Assembly: GCF_000143415.4 (NCBI RefSeq)
Contig: NW_003314272.1
Coordinates: 2,071,728-2,135,727 of the forward strand
Reading direction: 5' to 3'
Length of the DNA: 64,000 bases
Origin: Selaginella moellendorffii
Lineage: Eukaryota; Streptophyta; Lycopodiopsida; Selaginellales; Selaginellaceae
In this document: piece by piece, positions 9,374 through 21,341 of the stretch
Position numbering within the stretch: the first letter of the stretch is position 1
Layout: every line of letters begins with the position of its first letter
Notes under the pieces: generated by a model
Database searches by the model: none
What the model saw: only the letters and a program-made list of their open reading frames with translations
What the model was told of the DNA's origin: nothing
Translations under genes and position numbers: made by a program

Positions 9374-10354
9374 TCCTTGGCTACTCATGGCAAGTCACAA
9401 CCCATTGCACCATTGACAGCGCACAAGGCAAGATGGAAATCAGTAATGGAACCCATAGCGCCACCTTTCTCAACAACCATGGCAGAGCTTTTTCTCAACA
9501 AGCCCAACAGGCTCAAACTAAGATGGCCTCCACACCACACTTTCCTCTTGAGCTCACAGAGGTTTTTCCTAAGTTGGCGGTGGAGTCGACCATATGCTTT
9601 CTCATGCAATGTGATTGACATTGTTGGAGGTGAGTTAGATAGCTTGAGACATCTCTCTGCCTCACTCTCTTTATTTGAGAGTAAGGCCGAGCCTCTAGCC
9701 ATGCCCTCTTTATTTGATGGTAGGGCTTATAGGGTATGGGCTCCCATACTTAGCTTTTTGGAGTGTTTCTCGATAGAGGAAGGGCTTCTTGATTTGTTTC
9801 TTGCATGGGACCAACTCCCTCTTATGGAGCTTGATGACACAGTCATTCCAGACCAGGTCCATATTTCACAAGACACAGCCGAACTCAATCCTCCTCAGCA
9901 ACTATCTGAGGTGTCACATAGCTAGCATCTTTCTACTAAAATCACGGTAGGTGACAACTCTGAGTGTATTTTGTTATGCCATTTTTTGGAAATGAAGGAT
10001 GACATTCAGATACACAACTGGTAGAAAGAATCAAGCCAATTAAATGTGTTGCATAAAAATTATAGCTCTTTGAGTTCAGAATTTCCTACCGTGGAGCTCC
10101 TAGTATAAATCCAAGTGTATTACATTGAAACTTTAGCACCAGACTTGGACTCGACTTTGGTGGAGGATCTTCCTTCACTTGCAGAGTACTTGGCTATAGT
10201 CCTTGCATCACATATTGAGCACTCAAAGCATCAGAAGCAAAGTGAACAACAGACAAAGACTCCGGATCCAACAACAATGTTCTTGCCTGACTTGCTAGAG
10301 ACGGTCTTGCCGGATGTGGTGTCCCCAGCATCTTTATTTGAAGAAGAAGACACT

Positions 10355-10740
10355 CCTATGATTACAGCTTATTTTAATGGTGCTTTTTGCCCCAAAAACC
10401 ACGTTGCTGGCATTGGAGTTTGGATGATTGATTCTGCGGAGAACGAGGTAGCCGACCTCTCTATCACTTTGCCGGAAACATCAGCTAATGAAGCAGAGTA
10501 CTTGGTGGCTATCAGTGCCATGAAGTTGGCCACAAATCTCAAGTTTAGGTGAGTCACTTTCATTAGAGATGTGGAACTCATCATACGCCAACTTACTAGA
10601 GAATACCAAGTTTGCAAAACGAACCTAAAAGAGCTATGGTAGTGGGTGGTCAACCTGAAGGATGAGTTCTCCCAGGTGACTTTTCAAAGTGTCCCTCTTG
10701 AAGAAAACTTTTGGGCGGACAGGTTATCACATCACGCAAT
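10355..10740 (+). pseudogene. RNase H-like (archaeal-type) domain upstream of RT
   Basis: The translation ITAYFNGAFCPKNHVAGIGVW and SANEAEYLVAISAMKLA match the RVT_3-type RNase H pattern (acidic strand, then NEAEY). After a stop and frame changes, VTFQSVPLEENFWADRLSHHA matches the C-terminal portion (Val-Pro-x-Glu-Glu-Asn-x-x-Ala-Asp). It precedes the RT domain rather than lying between the gypsy RNase H and integrase. First catalytic Asp appears as Asn (YFNGA), so this copy is inactive. Confidence 0.65.
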
Positions 10741-10899
10741 CACCACAATACGAGAGGCAAAAGGCACTCCCTGCTCTTTGGTTTCCAAAGTCAGGGAGGA
10801 ATCTAAGATAGATAAGCCCCCTGAGCCCAATGTTTCTCCAAACTCCAGGGTTTATGCCATTTTCCTAGGTGATGATAAGGACTCGGTCTTTATCGCCCC

Positions 10900-12215
10900 A
10901 TCGCTTGCTTCAACACACGTAGCAAAGCTTTTGGACCTCCTTCACTGTTTGAAGGACGTGTTTGCTTGGGACTATAGCCAGATTCTAGGGGTTCCCATGG
11001 ACACAATCATGCACAATATTGTGCTTTCAGAGTCAGCTAAACCAGTCTATCAAAAGATGCGGTGTTTTAGCCCGGTAGCTCACTCAGAGATGAAGTTGGA
11101 GATTGAGCGACTTCTAGCAGCTGACTTTATTTACCATTTCGAGACCTCAAAATGGGTGGCCAATCTTGTCCTTGCACGCAAGGCAAATGGAAAACTTCAC
11201 CTCTGCATTGACTTTTGAGACTTGAACAAGGCAACTGCAAAAGATCACTTTCTGACTGATGTGATTGTGGATAAGATGGCTGGACACTATTACTACTCTT
11301 TCATAGATGGAGCTACTTTTCAGTGTTTTATGACCCACGCCTCTCACGACTTGATTAGAGGCACCTTGAGGGTGTATATGGATGATTTTGTAAGCTCTTG
11401 AGTTTGGACTTCCTAGAAGGTCACTCAACCCAATACTATTCAAACCCAAAGACGCTTAACCCCAAATATCCCAAGACCCTTAACCGATTGAAAAAGGGGG
11501 TGCACTTTTATTCATGGGCTCTTTCCCTTTATATTTGAACCCATGGATCGTCTCTCAAGTCGTTTTCTTTTGTTGTTTACAGATTTGTGCATGACCTCTA
11601 ATTCTTTTGAGGGCCACCTTATGCACTTGGAGCAGATCTTCACTCGTTGCCAATAACATAGGTTTTCATTGAACCCAGCAAAGTGTAAACTTGGGGTGAC
11701 TGAAAGCCAGTTGCTAGGCTTTGATGTCTCATAGGATGGGATCAAGCCCTAGATAGCCAAGGCTCAGGAGATTATATATCAAAACCCACCAACCAATGTG
11801 AAGCAGCTTTGCAGCTTCCTCGGGCAAATGGGTTTCTTTCACCGTTTCCTCCACAACTATGCTGCACGTTCATGGCCTCTAATAGCTCTGCTACAACACA
11901 ACATTCCATTCGTCTAGGGTGAGTCCCAGCAACAAGCCTTTGAATCACTAAAGCAGTCACTCCATATGGCCCCGGTACTCCAGCCACTAGAACAACAACT
12001 TCCTTTTGAAATTTATATCACGACGGGTATAGAGGTTTTTGGAGTATGCCTTTGCCAATGTTCACAGCCTGGCAAACCACCACATGCAACATACTATGCC
12101 TCACATTCGTTCAAGGAGACTGAGAAGAAGTACGTGGATGCAGAAAAAGAAGCAGTGGCTGTTCTTTATACCTTGGAGCGATTTCGTCACTTTCTCGCTA
12201 GAGCCTGTATCTATT
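10900..12215 (+). pseudogene. gypsy reverse transcriptase/RNase H remnant
   Basis: DVFAWDYSQILGVP, PVYQKMRCFSP, ANLVLARKANGKLHLCIDF and DLNKATAKDHFL follow the N-terminal half of plant Tat-type RT in order. The active-site segment YMDD is split by a solo LTR (11389-11581). After it come LMHLEQIF, KCKLGV and LLGFDVS, then RNase H HATYYASHSF and KEAVAVLYTLERFRHFL. Stops occur at 11216, 11740 and elsewhere. Confidence 0.8.
11384..11586 (-). mobile_element. Cassandra-like TRIM solo LTR with GATTT target duplication
   Basis: The LTR is 11389-11581 (193 bp, TGTAAG...TTTACA) flanked by GATTT at 11384-11388 and 11582-11586. On the minus strand it contains GGTTAAGCGTCTTTGGG and GACCTTCTAGGAAGTCC, which match the internal A-box to C-box part of plant 5S rRNA. 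It inserted in the RT gene between the two Asp codons and the following residue, so the donor-site reading YMDDLC is recovered if one duplication copy and the LTR are ignored. The family assignment rests on the 5S-like core and size, which are characteristic of Cassandra LTRs. Confidence 0.85.
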
Positions 12216-12579
12216 TCCATATCTATTTTAATGTGTTGACCTTTCTTTTACAATGACCGGTTCACAATCCTCATACTTTATCTTGGATTGTGACCATCCA
12301 AGAGTTCCAGCCAACTTTTCACATGCGGTGGAAGCGTGTGATGGATCCGAGTGAGTTCCTGGTTGCTGAAGCTACTTCCTTTGTGGTCCCAGCAGCATTA
12401 TAAGATAGTGTAGTATACTTGGATTCAGGTCAGTTCCCAGTAGATTCCTCACCAATGCAACAAAAGGCATTGGAGATTTGAGCATAGGGGTTTTGACTTC
12501 TCGACGGACACCTTTACAGGAGGACTTTTCAGGAAGTTTTGTTGCGGTGTGTGGGTGAACACGAGGTCCTTGAACTCCT

Positions 12580-13637
12580 TTGTGCTTTCCACTCTTGTGC
12601 GGGACACTTCTTGGGTGAGTCATAGCACAGCTCCTCTTACGCCATGGTTACTTTTGGCCTTGGATTCACCAGGACAGCTTGACCTATGCAAAGGCATGTG
12701 AGCAGTGCCAACGGTTCAATCCCCAGAGCCATATTCCATGTCTTCCTTTCCAACTCATCACTTCTCTAGGTCCCTTTTTCTAGTGGGGACTTGATTTCGT
12801 TAGCCTGATCAACCCACTAAGCTCAAAAGGACAGCGATACATCGTGGCGACAGACTATTTCATGAAATGGGTTGAGGCCACCCCTCTGTGATGGGCAGAT
12901 CAACATTCTACAGCAAAGTTTGTCTACAAGTACATTATTTGCCGATTTGGAGTTCCTGTTGTTTTGATTTCCGATCGTGGCAGCAGCTTCCTTGGACAGG
13001 TGATGCAGCATCTTCTCCAATGGCCGCAGGTCAAGCATGTGAAGAGCAGCAGCTATTATCCTAAGTGCAACAGCCAGGTTGAGTCCAGCAACAAGATATT
13101 GAAGACAATCATCTCAAAGCTTATGGACGATCACCCAAGGCGTTGGCACGAGCACTTGGTTACGGCGTTGTGGGCCTTTCAGAAGTCCTTCAAGACATCC
13201 ATCTCCATGACCCCATTCTCCCTTGTCTATAGGACAGAGGCCATGCTTCCAGTGGAGATCCAAGTGCCATCACTCTCACTTTCACTTCATTGTGTAGGAG
13301 CGATGCAGCTTAGCGATGAGGACAAGCTTCATGCATGTGACTTGGAGGTTCTTGCCTTGGAAGAACAGTGACGATCCACAACTGAACATCTCCTTCGGGG
13401 CAAGTAGAAGATCAAGTCAGTCATTGATCACCAGCAGTCTGCTGAACCATTCGAGGATGGCGATCTTGTTCTGCTCAAGGAGTTCACGCCACCTTTGAAG
13501 TTCTCCCCTTGCTGGACTAGCCCCTACTTTGTCCAGTGACACATTAGAGGTGAAGCATATGTGCTAGTTGATGCTGATGGACGTGAGCTCCCACACACTC
13601 ACAACCACTCTCACCTCAAACGCTTCATCTGGTGAGG
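12580..13637 (+). pseudogene. Tat-like integrase remnant
   Basis: The HHCC region is frame-broken (12580-12720). The core reads YIVATDYFMKWVEATPL, GVPVVLISDRGSSFLG and SSSYYPKCNSQVESSNKILK, the three acidic positions of a DDE integrase in order. The C-terminal part GDLVLLKEFTPPLKFSP..W and AYVLVDADGRELPH..NHSHLKRF ends at TGA near 13635. In-frame stops at 12791 and 12889 disable it. Confidence 0.8.
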
Positions 13638-14929
13638 TGTTCCTCTTCTCTTCTTTTTCTTTTTCTTCCCTTCTTTCACTTTACTTTCATGGCTCCTTTT
13701 CTTACTTTAAGAGGGTGTTTCTCCATTAGACCATAGTTCTTGCCTTGGATTTCATGCTCAAGCTACATTGCCATTTGTATGGAGGTTCCTCGCTTGGCTT
13801 GGTCTCTGTTGCAAGTTCTTTAGCCCTTCCCTTACCATTACTACATCCCACATATTCCCCACACCCATTCCATATCATCTACACTCTACCACAGACATAC
13901 ATACATGCACTAGTAGCAAAAGACACCACCTCATTTGGACGTGCCGTTTCCGAGATATCATTATGACCATTTGCCAACGACACACTAGCTTTTCTGGAGA
14001 GACTTTCTTCCCACCGGGTGAACCTGTTCAGTCAAGGCACCTACGTGGATCTTTAGGCAAGGCCACAGAAGCCGAAGCCACTTTCTCCTACTCCAGCACT
14101 CAATAGACACATACCACCTTTCTTTACCGGCAACCCAGCAACTACGCCATCCTTTTCAGCTGCCGTCTTCGTCAGTCTGACACATCAGACCATAGGCTTG
14201 ACACTTTTAGAGATGGCCACCTTCTCAGAGTGCCATCACCATCTTGGCACTCCACTATATCACTCCATCTTTCATCATTTCTACACTTACCACCCTTGGG
14301 CAATGGATCCTCTCTTCTACCTCTCTTTCTTTCTTGATTTTGGCCAATCCTTGGAGCATACCAGGAGTTATCAAGAGGCTACATTTGCATGTCACACTTT
14401 CCTGAGCCAAAATCCAAGTACAGGTTAAGTTCTTTGGGTACTCACTCTTTTTCCCCTAGTTTTCTCCTCATTTCACACTTTTTCTGCACCTTTCTTTAAC
14501 TTCAAGGTTCAATTTGACTACAAGGTTTCTCACAAGGTTTTCTTCCTTGTCTCCAAACTTCATACCTACCTCTTTTCTTTCTTTTTCCACTTTTTTTTCT
14601 AGAGTTTCTACTATTTCACGTAGTTAGCAGCACTTGGCATCAGTAGCAAAGATACCCTCTACACTCTTTGGAGGGTTCTCGCATGTCTGGAACCAGTGGG
14701 ATCCACCATGGTCACATGTTAGGGCGTGGCCATTGAGAGAGTGAGAGAGAGAGAGAGAGAATATTCCCCATCTTCCTTATATAAAACCCTTGCCCCACAA
14801 GGGCAAAGGGGGAGGGGGGGGGGGGGGCATTTGTGGAGAGCATTGAAGCATTTTTCATGTTTGAGCGAGCGTTTCGGGAGGTGTCCCTATTTCCCCCTAA
14901 CTTCTCCCATTTTGATGGATTTGTGTCCA
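13638..14929. other. 3' noncoding part of the Tat-like element
   Basis: Pyrimidine-rich sequence with no recognised gene. It includes a GA microsatellite (14735-14760), TATATAAAACCC (14778-14789) and a long G run (about 14811-14827). The frames at 13745-14106 and 14198-14428 have no recognisable features. Confidence 0.5.
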
Positions 14930-14994
14930 TAGTTTATTGTGGTGGACAGCTTTAGTGTGTCATTGAGAAATGCATTTCAGGTTGTTACAAGGTT

Positions 14995-17095
14995 TAGATG
15001 TTGCAAAGGTGAGGCAACACTTATGTGTCAAGCATGTTGCGATGCAAAAATGTATTTTTTCTTCCACATGATGGATGTTTAAGTAGAGCAGCAGTGGATG
15101 TTGGATACCACCAACACACAATAGAGGAAAGAATTTGCCATGATTCTTTTCACAATTTGAAGGCTACTGTTACTATAGAGACTAGGAAGAAAAGTGTTGC
15201 AACTCCAAAGTGTGTTTAATAGTTTGTACTAAAGGATTATGTGGTGGACACATTGCTACAAGATGATACGAAAAAAGAGTTCATGCCATTACAAGGTAGA
15301 GAGAAGAGTTGTGAGTTTCATTAGGCAAAAAGTGTCAATGAACATTGCCAATGCATCAAGTTTAACTTCCATCATGAGTTCAAGTAGCTTTGTTGGGAAT
15401 GGATGGATGCACCAACTAAAGAGGAACACAAAACAAATGTAAATGAGATGCACATATGGTGGCGTGAAGGAGACAAAATGCCAATTGAACACCTTCCAAA
15501 AATGGAATGCTAACTTGTATGGTGGGAAGTTCAAATATTTCAATGGGGCCATTATATTCTCCATATAAGTTTTCTCTCATTTTCTTTTCTTGTCACATTT
15601 AAATATTGCAATTTTCCTAGGATCAACCACTTGATAACATTGAACTTATACCAACAATTAATCTCTCTAAGAGAAAATATTGGAGTTGGAGAGCTTTTGA
15701 AGAAAAGAAAGGAAAAATATCCCTCTATGAAGTTACACTCTCCGACCTCACTAGATCTCTTGAGTAGTCATCAAAAACTTTGGCTACATAGGAAGCAAGG
15801 TTTGCTGATATAGGTCCAAATTTAGACAAGCTTTGAGAGTGGGTTGGTAGAAGGACAACACCAAGAGCAAGGTCAATGTCTAAAATGGTGGAGGAAGTTG
15901 TTATTGGAACTTCTATGGAATCAAGTTATGAATCATTTAAGAATATAAGGATAACCTGTATGAAGCGTTGACAGATATTTGATGGGCCCAACATCACTCC
16001 TTCTAGCTCTCATTGTCCAAAGTTTGACTACCATTCTGTTCCACGACACCGGAGAAGAACTAAGGAACATGGAGTGGAGGAAATTGTAAGCAACCAAAGG
16101 GAACGACTTGAGAGACGATCTATGGGGTTCAAATATGGAGGGAAAGGGCCCATGAACAAGAGTGCACCCCTTTTTTCAATCGGTTAAGGGTTTTGGGATA
16201 TTTGGGGTTAAGCATCCTTGGGTTAGAATAGTACTGGGTTGGGTGACTTCCCGGGAAGTCCAAATTTAAGAGCTTACAGAAATGTCAGTTGTTACACAAG
16301 TAAATCCAGTGCCAAAGGTTGAGAAAAGTATTGTTCGTGAGCCAGTTTCTCATATCAACTAGGCAATTCAAAGAGTCAGTGCCAATAGTAATGCACATTG
16401 CTCTGGAATGATTGGGAGTCAAGGTTAGTGTCTTGCATTTCTGCACTCAGGTTCAAGTTCTTTAGTAGTACCATATTTTTGGGGCTGTTGAGATCTAGGG
16501 GTAAAGGGCCACTAGTCAAGCTAGATTTATTGTTATGGGACTAATGTTACTCATACAAACTGGATCCATAGCTCAATTATCTCAAAGCTAGATTTTGTGC
16601 CAATTGAGTGGTCAATTGAGCAAAGCTACAATCTTTTGAAAGAAGAGATTAAAAGTTTAGAAAGAGTTGGTTTCAAGTTGAAGACTTCCTCAAATGTTGC
16701 TATTGATACTATTATGCCACCAATGTCAACACTAGACCAGCATACATGACCAACTAAAAATGGGAAGGCTATACAGTATAGGTCTTCCATTTCAAAAGGT
16801 GCACAAGAGAAGATCAAGCTGGCAAAGGTGTTGAAGTGCACAATCACAAGGATAAACTACATTAGTGTCGTGGCTAAGGAGTCTGTTGTTGTGACTAAAT
16901 TGTCAAAGGGTACAAGCTACACTATCAAAATTTATGAAAACCCATCTTGCACCTGTCCAGATTTTACACAGAGGGAGAACAGAAGAAAGGTATATTTAGC
17001 CTGCAGCACATTTATTACATTTTTATGTAGGAATTAAACTAAAATCCTAAGATCGACCATCACATCCACTAAACAAACTTTACATTTGCAGAGCT
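14995..17095 (+). pseudogene. SWIM/MULE-like transposase of copy F
   Basis: CKNVFFLPHDGCLSRAAVDVG and SVATPKCV match copies A and B. At about 15288 the reading jumps directly to GREKSCEFH-AKSVNEHC, showing an internal deletion that removes the catalytic exon between. It continues through WWREGDKMP, an intron ending TTTTCCTAG (15620), KYWSWRAF.KKGKISLYEVTLSDL and FDYHSVPRHRRRTK. The SWIM finger NPSCTCPDFTQRE...C (16935-17010) keeps the CxC pair that copy B has lost. The end FTFAELEKCF then TAG matches the copy B terminus FTIAELQKTF. It is broken by stops and by the solo LTR at 16085. Confidence 0.75.
16080..16283 (+). mobile_element. Cassandra-like TRIM solo LTR with GAAAT target duplication
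   Basis: LTR 16085-16278 (194 bp, TGTAAG...CTTACA) between GAAAT repeats 16080-16084 and 16279-16283. GTTAAGCATCCTTGGG, TAGTACTGGG and GGGTGACTTCCCGGGAAGTCC reproduce the plant 5S rRNA internal promoter region more closely than the 11389 copy. It lies within the copy F transposase, so it postdates that element. Confidence 0.88.
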
Positions 17096-17299
17096 TGAGA
17101 AGTGTTTTTAGATTGCTTTTAGTGTACGGATCTATATTTATATTTGTATTTTATTGGCCAAATTTATTTGGAAATATAGATTAAATCAAAATTTAAAAAA
17201 TGAAAAGATGTTGGTTCAGGACAAACCAATGTTTTCCTTGTGTTTGATAAGTCGTGAGCTTAGTTCATGAGCTCAAAACCTACTTGGGCTCCAAAGCCT

Positions 17300-17880
17300 T
17301 ATATAGGGACACAGTGTTTTGAAATATTGTCCCAAAGTCCCGAATTGTGGAAAGAAAGAGGAGCAATCTTTTTACATAGGGACCAAGGGCATAGTCACGT
17401 AGTGAGGAAGTCCTAGAGGGCAATGGAACTTAGTGGTCAAGCCTTCAAACCCTAACTTAGTGGCAGTGTTAGTGAGCATTAATATGGACAAAGTGGGACT
17501 TGGTGGGGATTGATGGAGCAATATTAGGGCCGAGCATTTTAAGGGAGCTAAGGTGTGGTTAAGGGATGACCACTCATGGACAAATGGCTCAATCTTTGGG
17601 AGATGGGTCTGTGGTATGGGTTATCTTACACTACCAATGAGACAAAGGTGAATGAACATAACATTATTATAATAGATTGATATGTCAGTAGTACCTTTGG
17701 GTGTTTGTAATGGGATTGGACATATGAAACATTTGGACCAAATGTAAATGCTAAGTGGTATAAATGCCATTCACGAGGTTAGCATATCCCTAAGTTGGGA
17801 ATAAGACTTATAAGACTCTTCTAAATGGTTAAAGGTGTGGTTAAATGACTAAAGTAAAATGGAAAATTTAGTTACTTACA
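17300..17880 (+). repeat. old LTR fragment of the satellite-LTR family
   Basis: Read in reverse complement this stretch follows 21342-21930 base by base with many substitutions, ending GGAAAATTTAGTTACTTACA at 17880. It lacks the hexamer satellite part. No second LTR was found next to it. Confidence 0.7.
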
Positions 17881-20200
17881 AGTTTGTGGTGTTAAGTGTT
17901 ATAAATTTTTATCAATAAGGTGTCACATTTATGTTGTATTTTGTCAAATTGAGTTTGATACTTGATACTCATATAAATATTTAAAATAATAATATGGGCT
18001 AGCTCATGATGTTGCTCAATTGATAATCAAGTCATTGTGATTTTTATATATTATATCCATGTGATCGTGAGTAATGTGTTACTTTGTCAAACAATAATCA
18101 ACCCCAAGTGGTTAATGGTGATGCTAGTTTACTTGCATATAGTACCATTGTAGTAGTTTTGACTAGATTCTTGATGGTGATCTATTTTATGCTAAGCTTA
18201 AGTTGATACTTTGATTCCTTAATAATTTGCCCATTAAAGTTATGGAAAAGTTGTAACATTCATTTACTATTTTTTATTGGTGAATTTGCAAACACTTAAA
18301 GTAGATTGTTAGATGAAAAAGTGTGTAACTAAGGCATTAGCATTACTAGCACTTATGTTAATGGGAGTGGCATTATTATTTTGAGTGATAAAGAGTTTTC
18401 CTTAAATTTTGAATTTTATGTCATTTTTTTGTTAATGTTTTAGGTGATTGAAGAAAAGTGTTAGTGCAATATGGATATCTGAAGATATAATCTTTGTGAT
18501 TAAGTCTTAAATATTCATTTTGTATTTTGAAGATGTTGATGTTGAATGTCAAAACTATAAGTATGATGTTCAATCCATAGGCATATTGTTGGGTCATAAG
18601 AATTTATGTTAAAATGAGCATATATGAAGTTGTAGATAAAAGGAAGTTAGTTAAGTCTTGAAATTTATTTTCTGGATAGAGTGTTATTCTTTCTTTAGGA
18701 TAGAAAATTTTTTATAAATTTTTTTAGGCTTTTCAAATGGTTAATTTGTTGATCATTTTGCCTAAAAACCATTTTGTTATTGAAAGCCATTGTAAATTGG
18801 GGAAAGGGTTAGAGTTGACTTTAGTTAATTTAGATTTTAGTAGGTGGTTTGTTATAATATGGCCCGAAAGGGGATGTTAAATTTTGGCATAAAAAAGTGG
18901 TCATTGTATTTTTTTAGAAAGGTAATCTTTATACCTTTCTTTTATAGCATTATACATGGTCAGCCTTGTCTTTTAGAAGGTTGTGATACTATATAAGTCC
19001 ATTTTATAGTCTTCACTTTAGTTTTAGTTGAGTGTTAATCATGCTAGCTAGCCTCTTTGAACATGCTCAAAGCTATTGGGAAAATACATTAGTAAACTTA
19101 TTACAGTTGAGTTAGATTTGAATAATCATTTTATCTGTACTTATTCATTTTCTTTATATTATACCTAGAGTGTTACCTTTCCATTGGACAAGTATATGAG
19201 TCAATGTTACGAGAATTGTTTCACTCGATGATGATTTAATAGTGATAGGCATGCTTACCAGATGGTTTAGGGTTTAGTTTAATGTACATTAGTGAACATG
19301 ATCATAAGTGATATCTAAGATAGTTGATTATTTTTGTCAAGAGTTATGCTTAATTGTTGTTGATGTTAAATGATTTGGCATTTTCTATGATGATAGGTTA
19401 TTTTTTAATAATGATTATGCTTCTCTCTATTAATAGGATGATTAATGATCTTTCAAGATGGTTAATTGTTCTTTTTTATAGCTTTTAGTTTTTTTATATT
19501 ACCACATGTTCTTTATGGTTTGCTCAGGATTTGTTTCTTGGGTTTGAGAAATCAGTAGGATATTGATAATGCTTGCTTAAAAAAGTTAAGTTCCTTAGTA
19601 TGGTTGATTAAGATCTATTGAGATTAGCAAATGTGATGGTTCGCATAAAAAAATATTTGTTAGCCCTTGCGACATTCATTCTATTCTATCAGTTGTTGCT
19701 AAAGTTGGTTTTGTTAAATTAATATGTTATTTCTTTCTGGTATTACATTCATGAGTATTTTGTTTGCTAGTCAATGATACTTTGTGATTTTTGAGCTGTC
19801 TTTTATGAATTTTTTAACATGCTATCTATAATATTTAGTAATTTGATTTTATTATTGAGTTTTCTTGATGATATACTTGCTATTGAATTTTTTTTGATGG
19901 TTACTCCTATATCTTTAAACTATCATGATCTTGGTGTTCCTATTATACTAATTTATCTAATGATAACTTTGTTGGAATACTTTTGTGTTCTAATCTAAGA
20001 ATAATTCACTAATAAATTTGTCTTTATGATATCATTATCTTTGACTTTGATATTGTTCATATATTTGATCTTTGGGTTTGGCTAGTAAGTGAAATTTTTA
20101 ATCATGTGTCAATTGGTCACATCACCCTCCTCTTTCTAAATGTCTTTTATTTTGTTAAAAAAGCATGACCGTATAAACAACTCTAATTGTTTAGTTACAG
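17881..20200. other. AT-rich stretch, no gene recognised
   Basis: About 2.3 kb of low-GC sequence with short frames only. It may be a very old internal region of the LTR element ending at 17880, but no domain can be read with confidence. Confidence 0.6.
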
Positions 20201-20202
20201 TA

Positions 20203-20263
20203 TATAATTAACCAAAGAAAATGACTTGAGAGACAATTCATAAATGTTCAAATATAAAGAAAG
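20203..20263 (+). repeat. fragment of Cassandra-like LTR
   Basis: AACCAAAGAAAATGACTTGA, GAGACAATTC and TTCAAATATAAAGAAAGG match the first 60 bases of the solo LTRs at 16085 and 11389. The 5S-like half is missing; the satellite-LTR element begins immediately after. Confidence 0.65.
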
Positions 20264-21341
20264 GTAATGTTCACACCTTGGCACATTTGGTGTCTCCACA
20301 CCATCGGCTCTACGAGCCTACCTCTATGACATTTCCCCTTCGTGTCTAGGTCTTTGCCAAAACCAACACCGTTGTTTCTCATGCCAACCATCCGTTAGCA
20401 CTGCCCCATAGAGGTCATACACAACTTTATGTCAAAGTTGTTTTCTTCTGGGAACACCTTTCCCATAACTTTAGCATGGCACATTTTGCCATCGATGAGA
20501 TACCCTCTGTTCTCATCCTTGGATCTTATGATCCCCCCCCATCCTTTGTGGGGTACAACACACCTCAGTCCAAATGCTTCCATCAGTCCTTTTAGGACCA
20601 TCCCTTGACTCTACTTGAGTCATCCAGCAGTTTTGGACTTTGGTCAATCCACAGACCCATAAGGTCCTACTTGTGAGGCACTAGCTCACTGGAATACACT
20701 TCTTGCATTCCTGTCCTACTCAAAAGGACTATTTTCACAAGTGTTACTCCGACACTTGATTTTCTTGGGGCAACTTTTGCCCCTTAGGACTACTTGTCCA
20801 TGCGATGAGAATACCACTCATCTCTAAGTACACCCCCCAACTCCTTGGGTTGTTCCAGCATTTATTAAAGGTAGCCCCGACTACCATTTCAAGGACTTGA
20901 GTCCTCTTCCGTATTTGACCTTCCACAGTCATTACCTTTGGTCTCACATTCATGAGCACCAACCTCAACTATATGAGGATAATCTTGTGACTCCTTTATT
21001 GTTTTGGAGTCTCTATCTTTCCTGTGATCCCAACTTTAGTTGTTTACCACAACAACCTTAGCCAATTTGCTAAGACAAATGCTCATCCAGATCACATCCT
21101 CAACTCAATGAGGAAAACGTTGCACTGTTCCCAAAATCCCAAAGTCGTTCCATTATTGGCCCTTTTCTATCCACCACCTCGTCTACAAGTTCACACATGA
21201 ACTGTAATGGAGAGCCATGTCTTCCCGACTTGCTACTCCTCAAGGATAGGCCCACTCCTTGGACCTTCCGATGCCAACACTAGTGGTGATATACTTAAGC
21301 ACCAATAAAAGTCGGACTAAGGAACAGTTCCGATACCAAAT

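Larger units (their letters stand above)
9374..14929 (+). mobile_element. decayed Tat-like Ty3/gypsy retrotransposon
   Basis: The span holds a possible gag-side remnant (9377-9925, not recognised), an RNase H-like domain, RT, RNase H and integrase, all on the plus strand and interrupted by many stops. The boundaries are uncertain: the left one is where copy A begins; the right one is placed before copy F. No LTR pair was found. TATATAAAACCC at 14778-14789 may be an LTR promoter. The GATTT-flanked solo LTR at 11389-11581 is a later insertion. Confidence 0.7.
14985..17290 (+). mobile_element. ParB-MTase element copy F, transposase end only
   Basis: An old, inverted fragment containing only the transposase gene and probably the adjoining terminus. 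The terminus is suggested by CGTGAGCTTAGTTCATGAGCTC at about 17250-17272, similar to the inverse of the copy B left end. The rest of the element (promoter, methyltransferase, small genes) is missing. Confidence 0.65.

Noticed and set aside
11389-11582. A GT-AG intron in the gypsy RT
   Set aside because: Removing it as GTAAGC...TTACAG breaks the frame, and GATTT duplications plus similarity to 16085-16278 show a solo LTR.
16209-16262. A possible 5S rRNA gene
   Set aside because: Only the internal promoter part is similar; the 5' and 3' thirds of 5S rRNA are missing and the segment lies in a TSD-flanked LTR.
19855-19890. FLDDILAIE-like reading as a reverse transcriptase motif
   Set aside because: No neighbouring RT motif in any frame; chance match in AT-rich sequence cannot be excluded.
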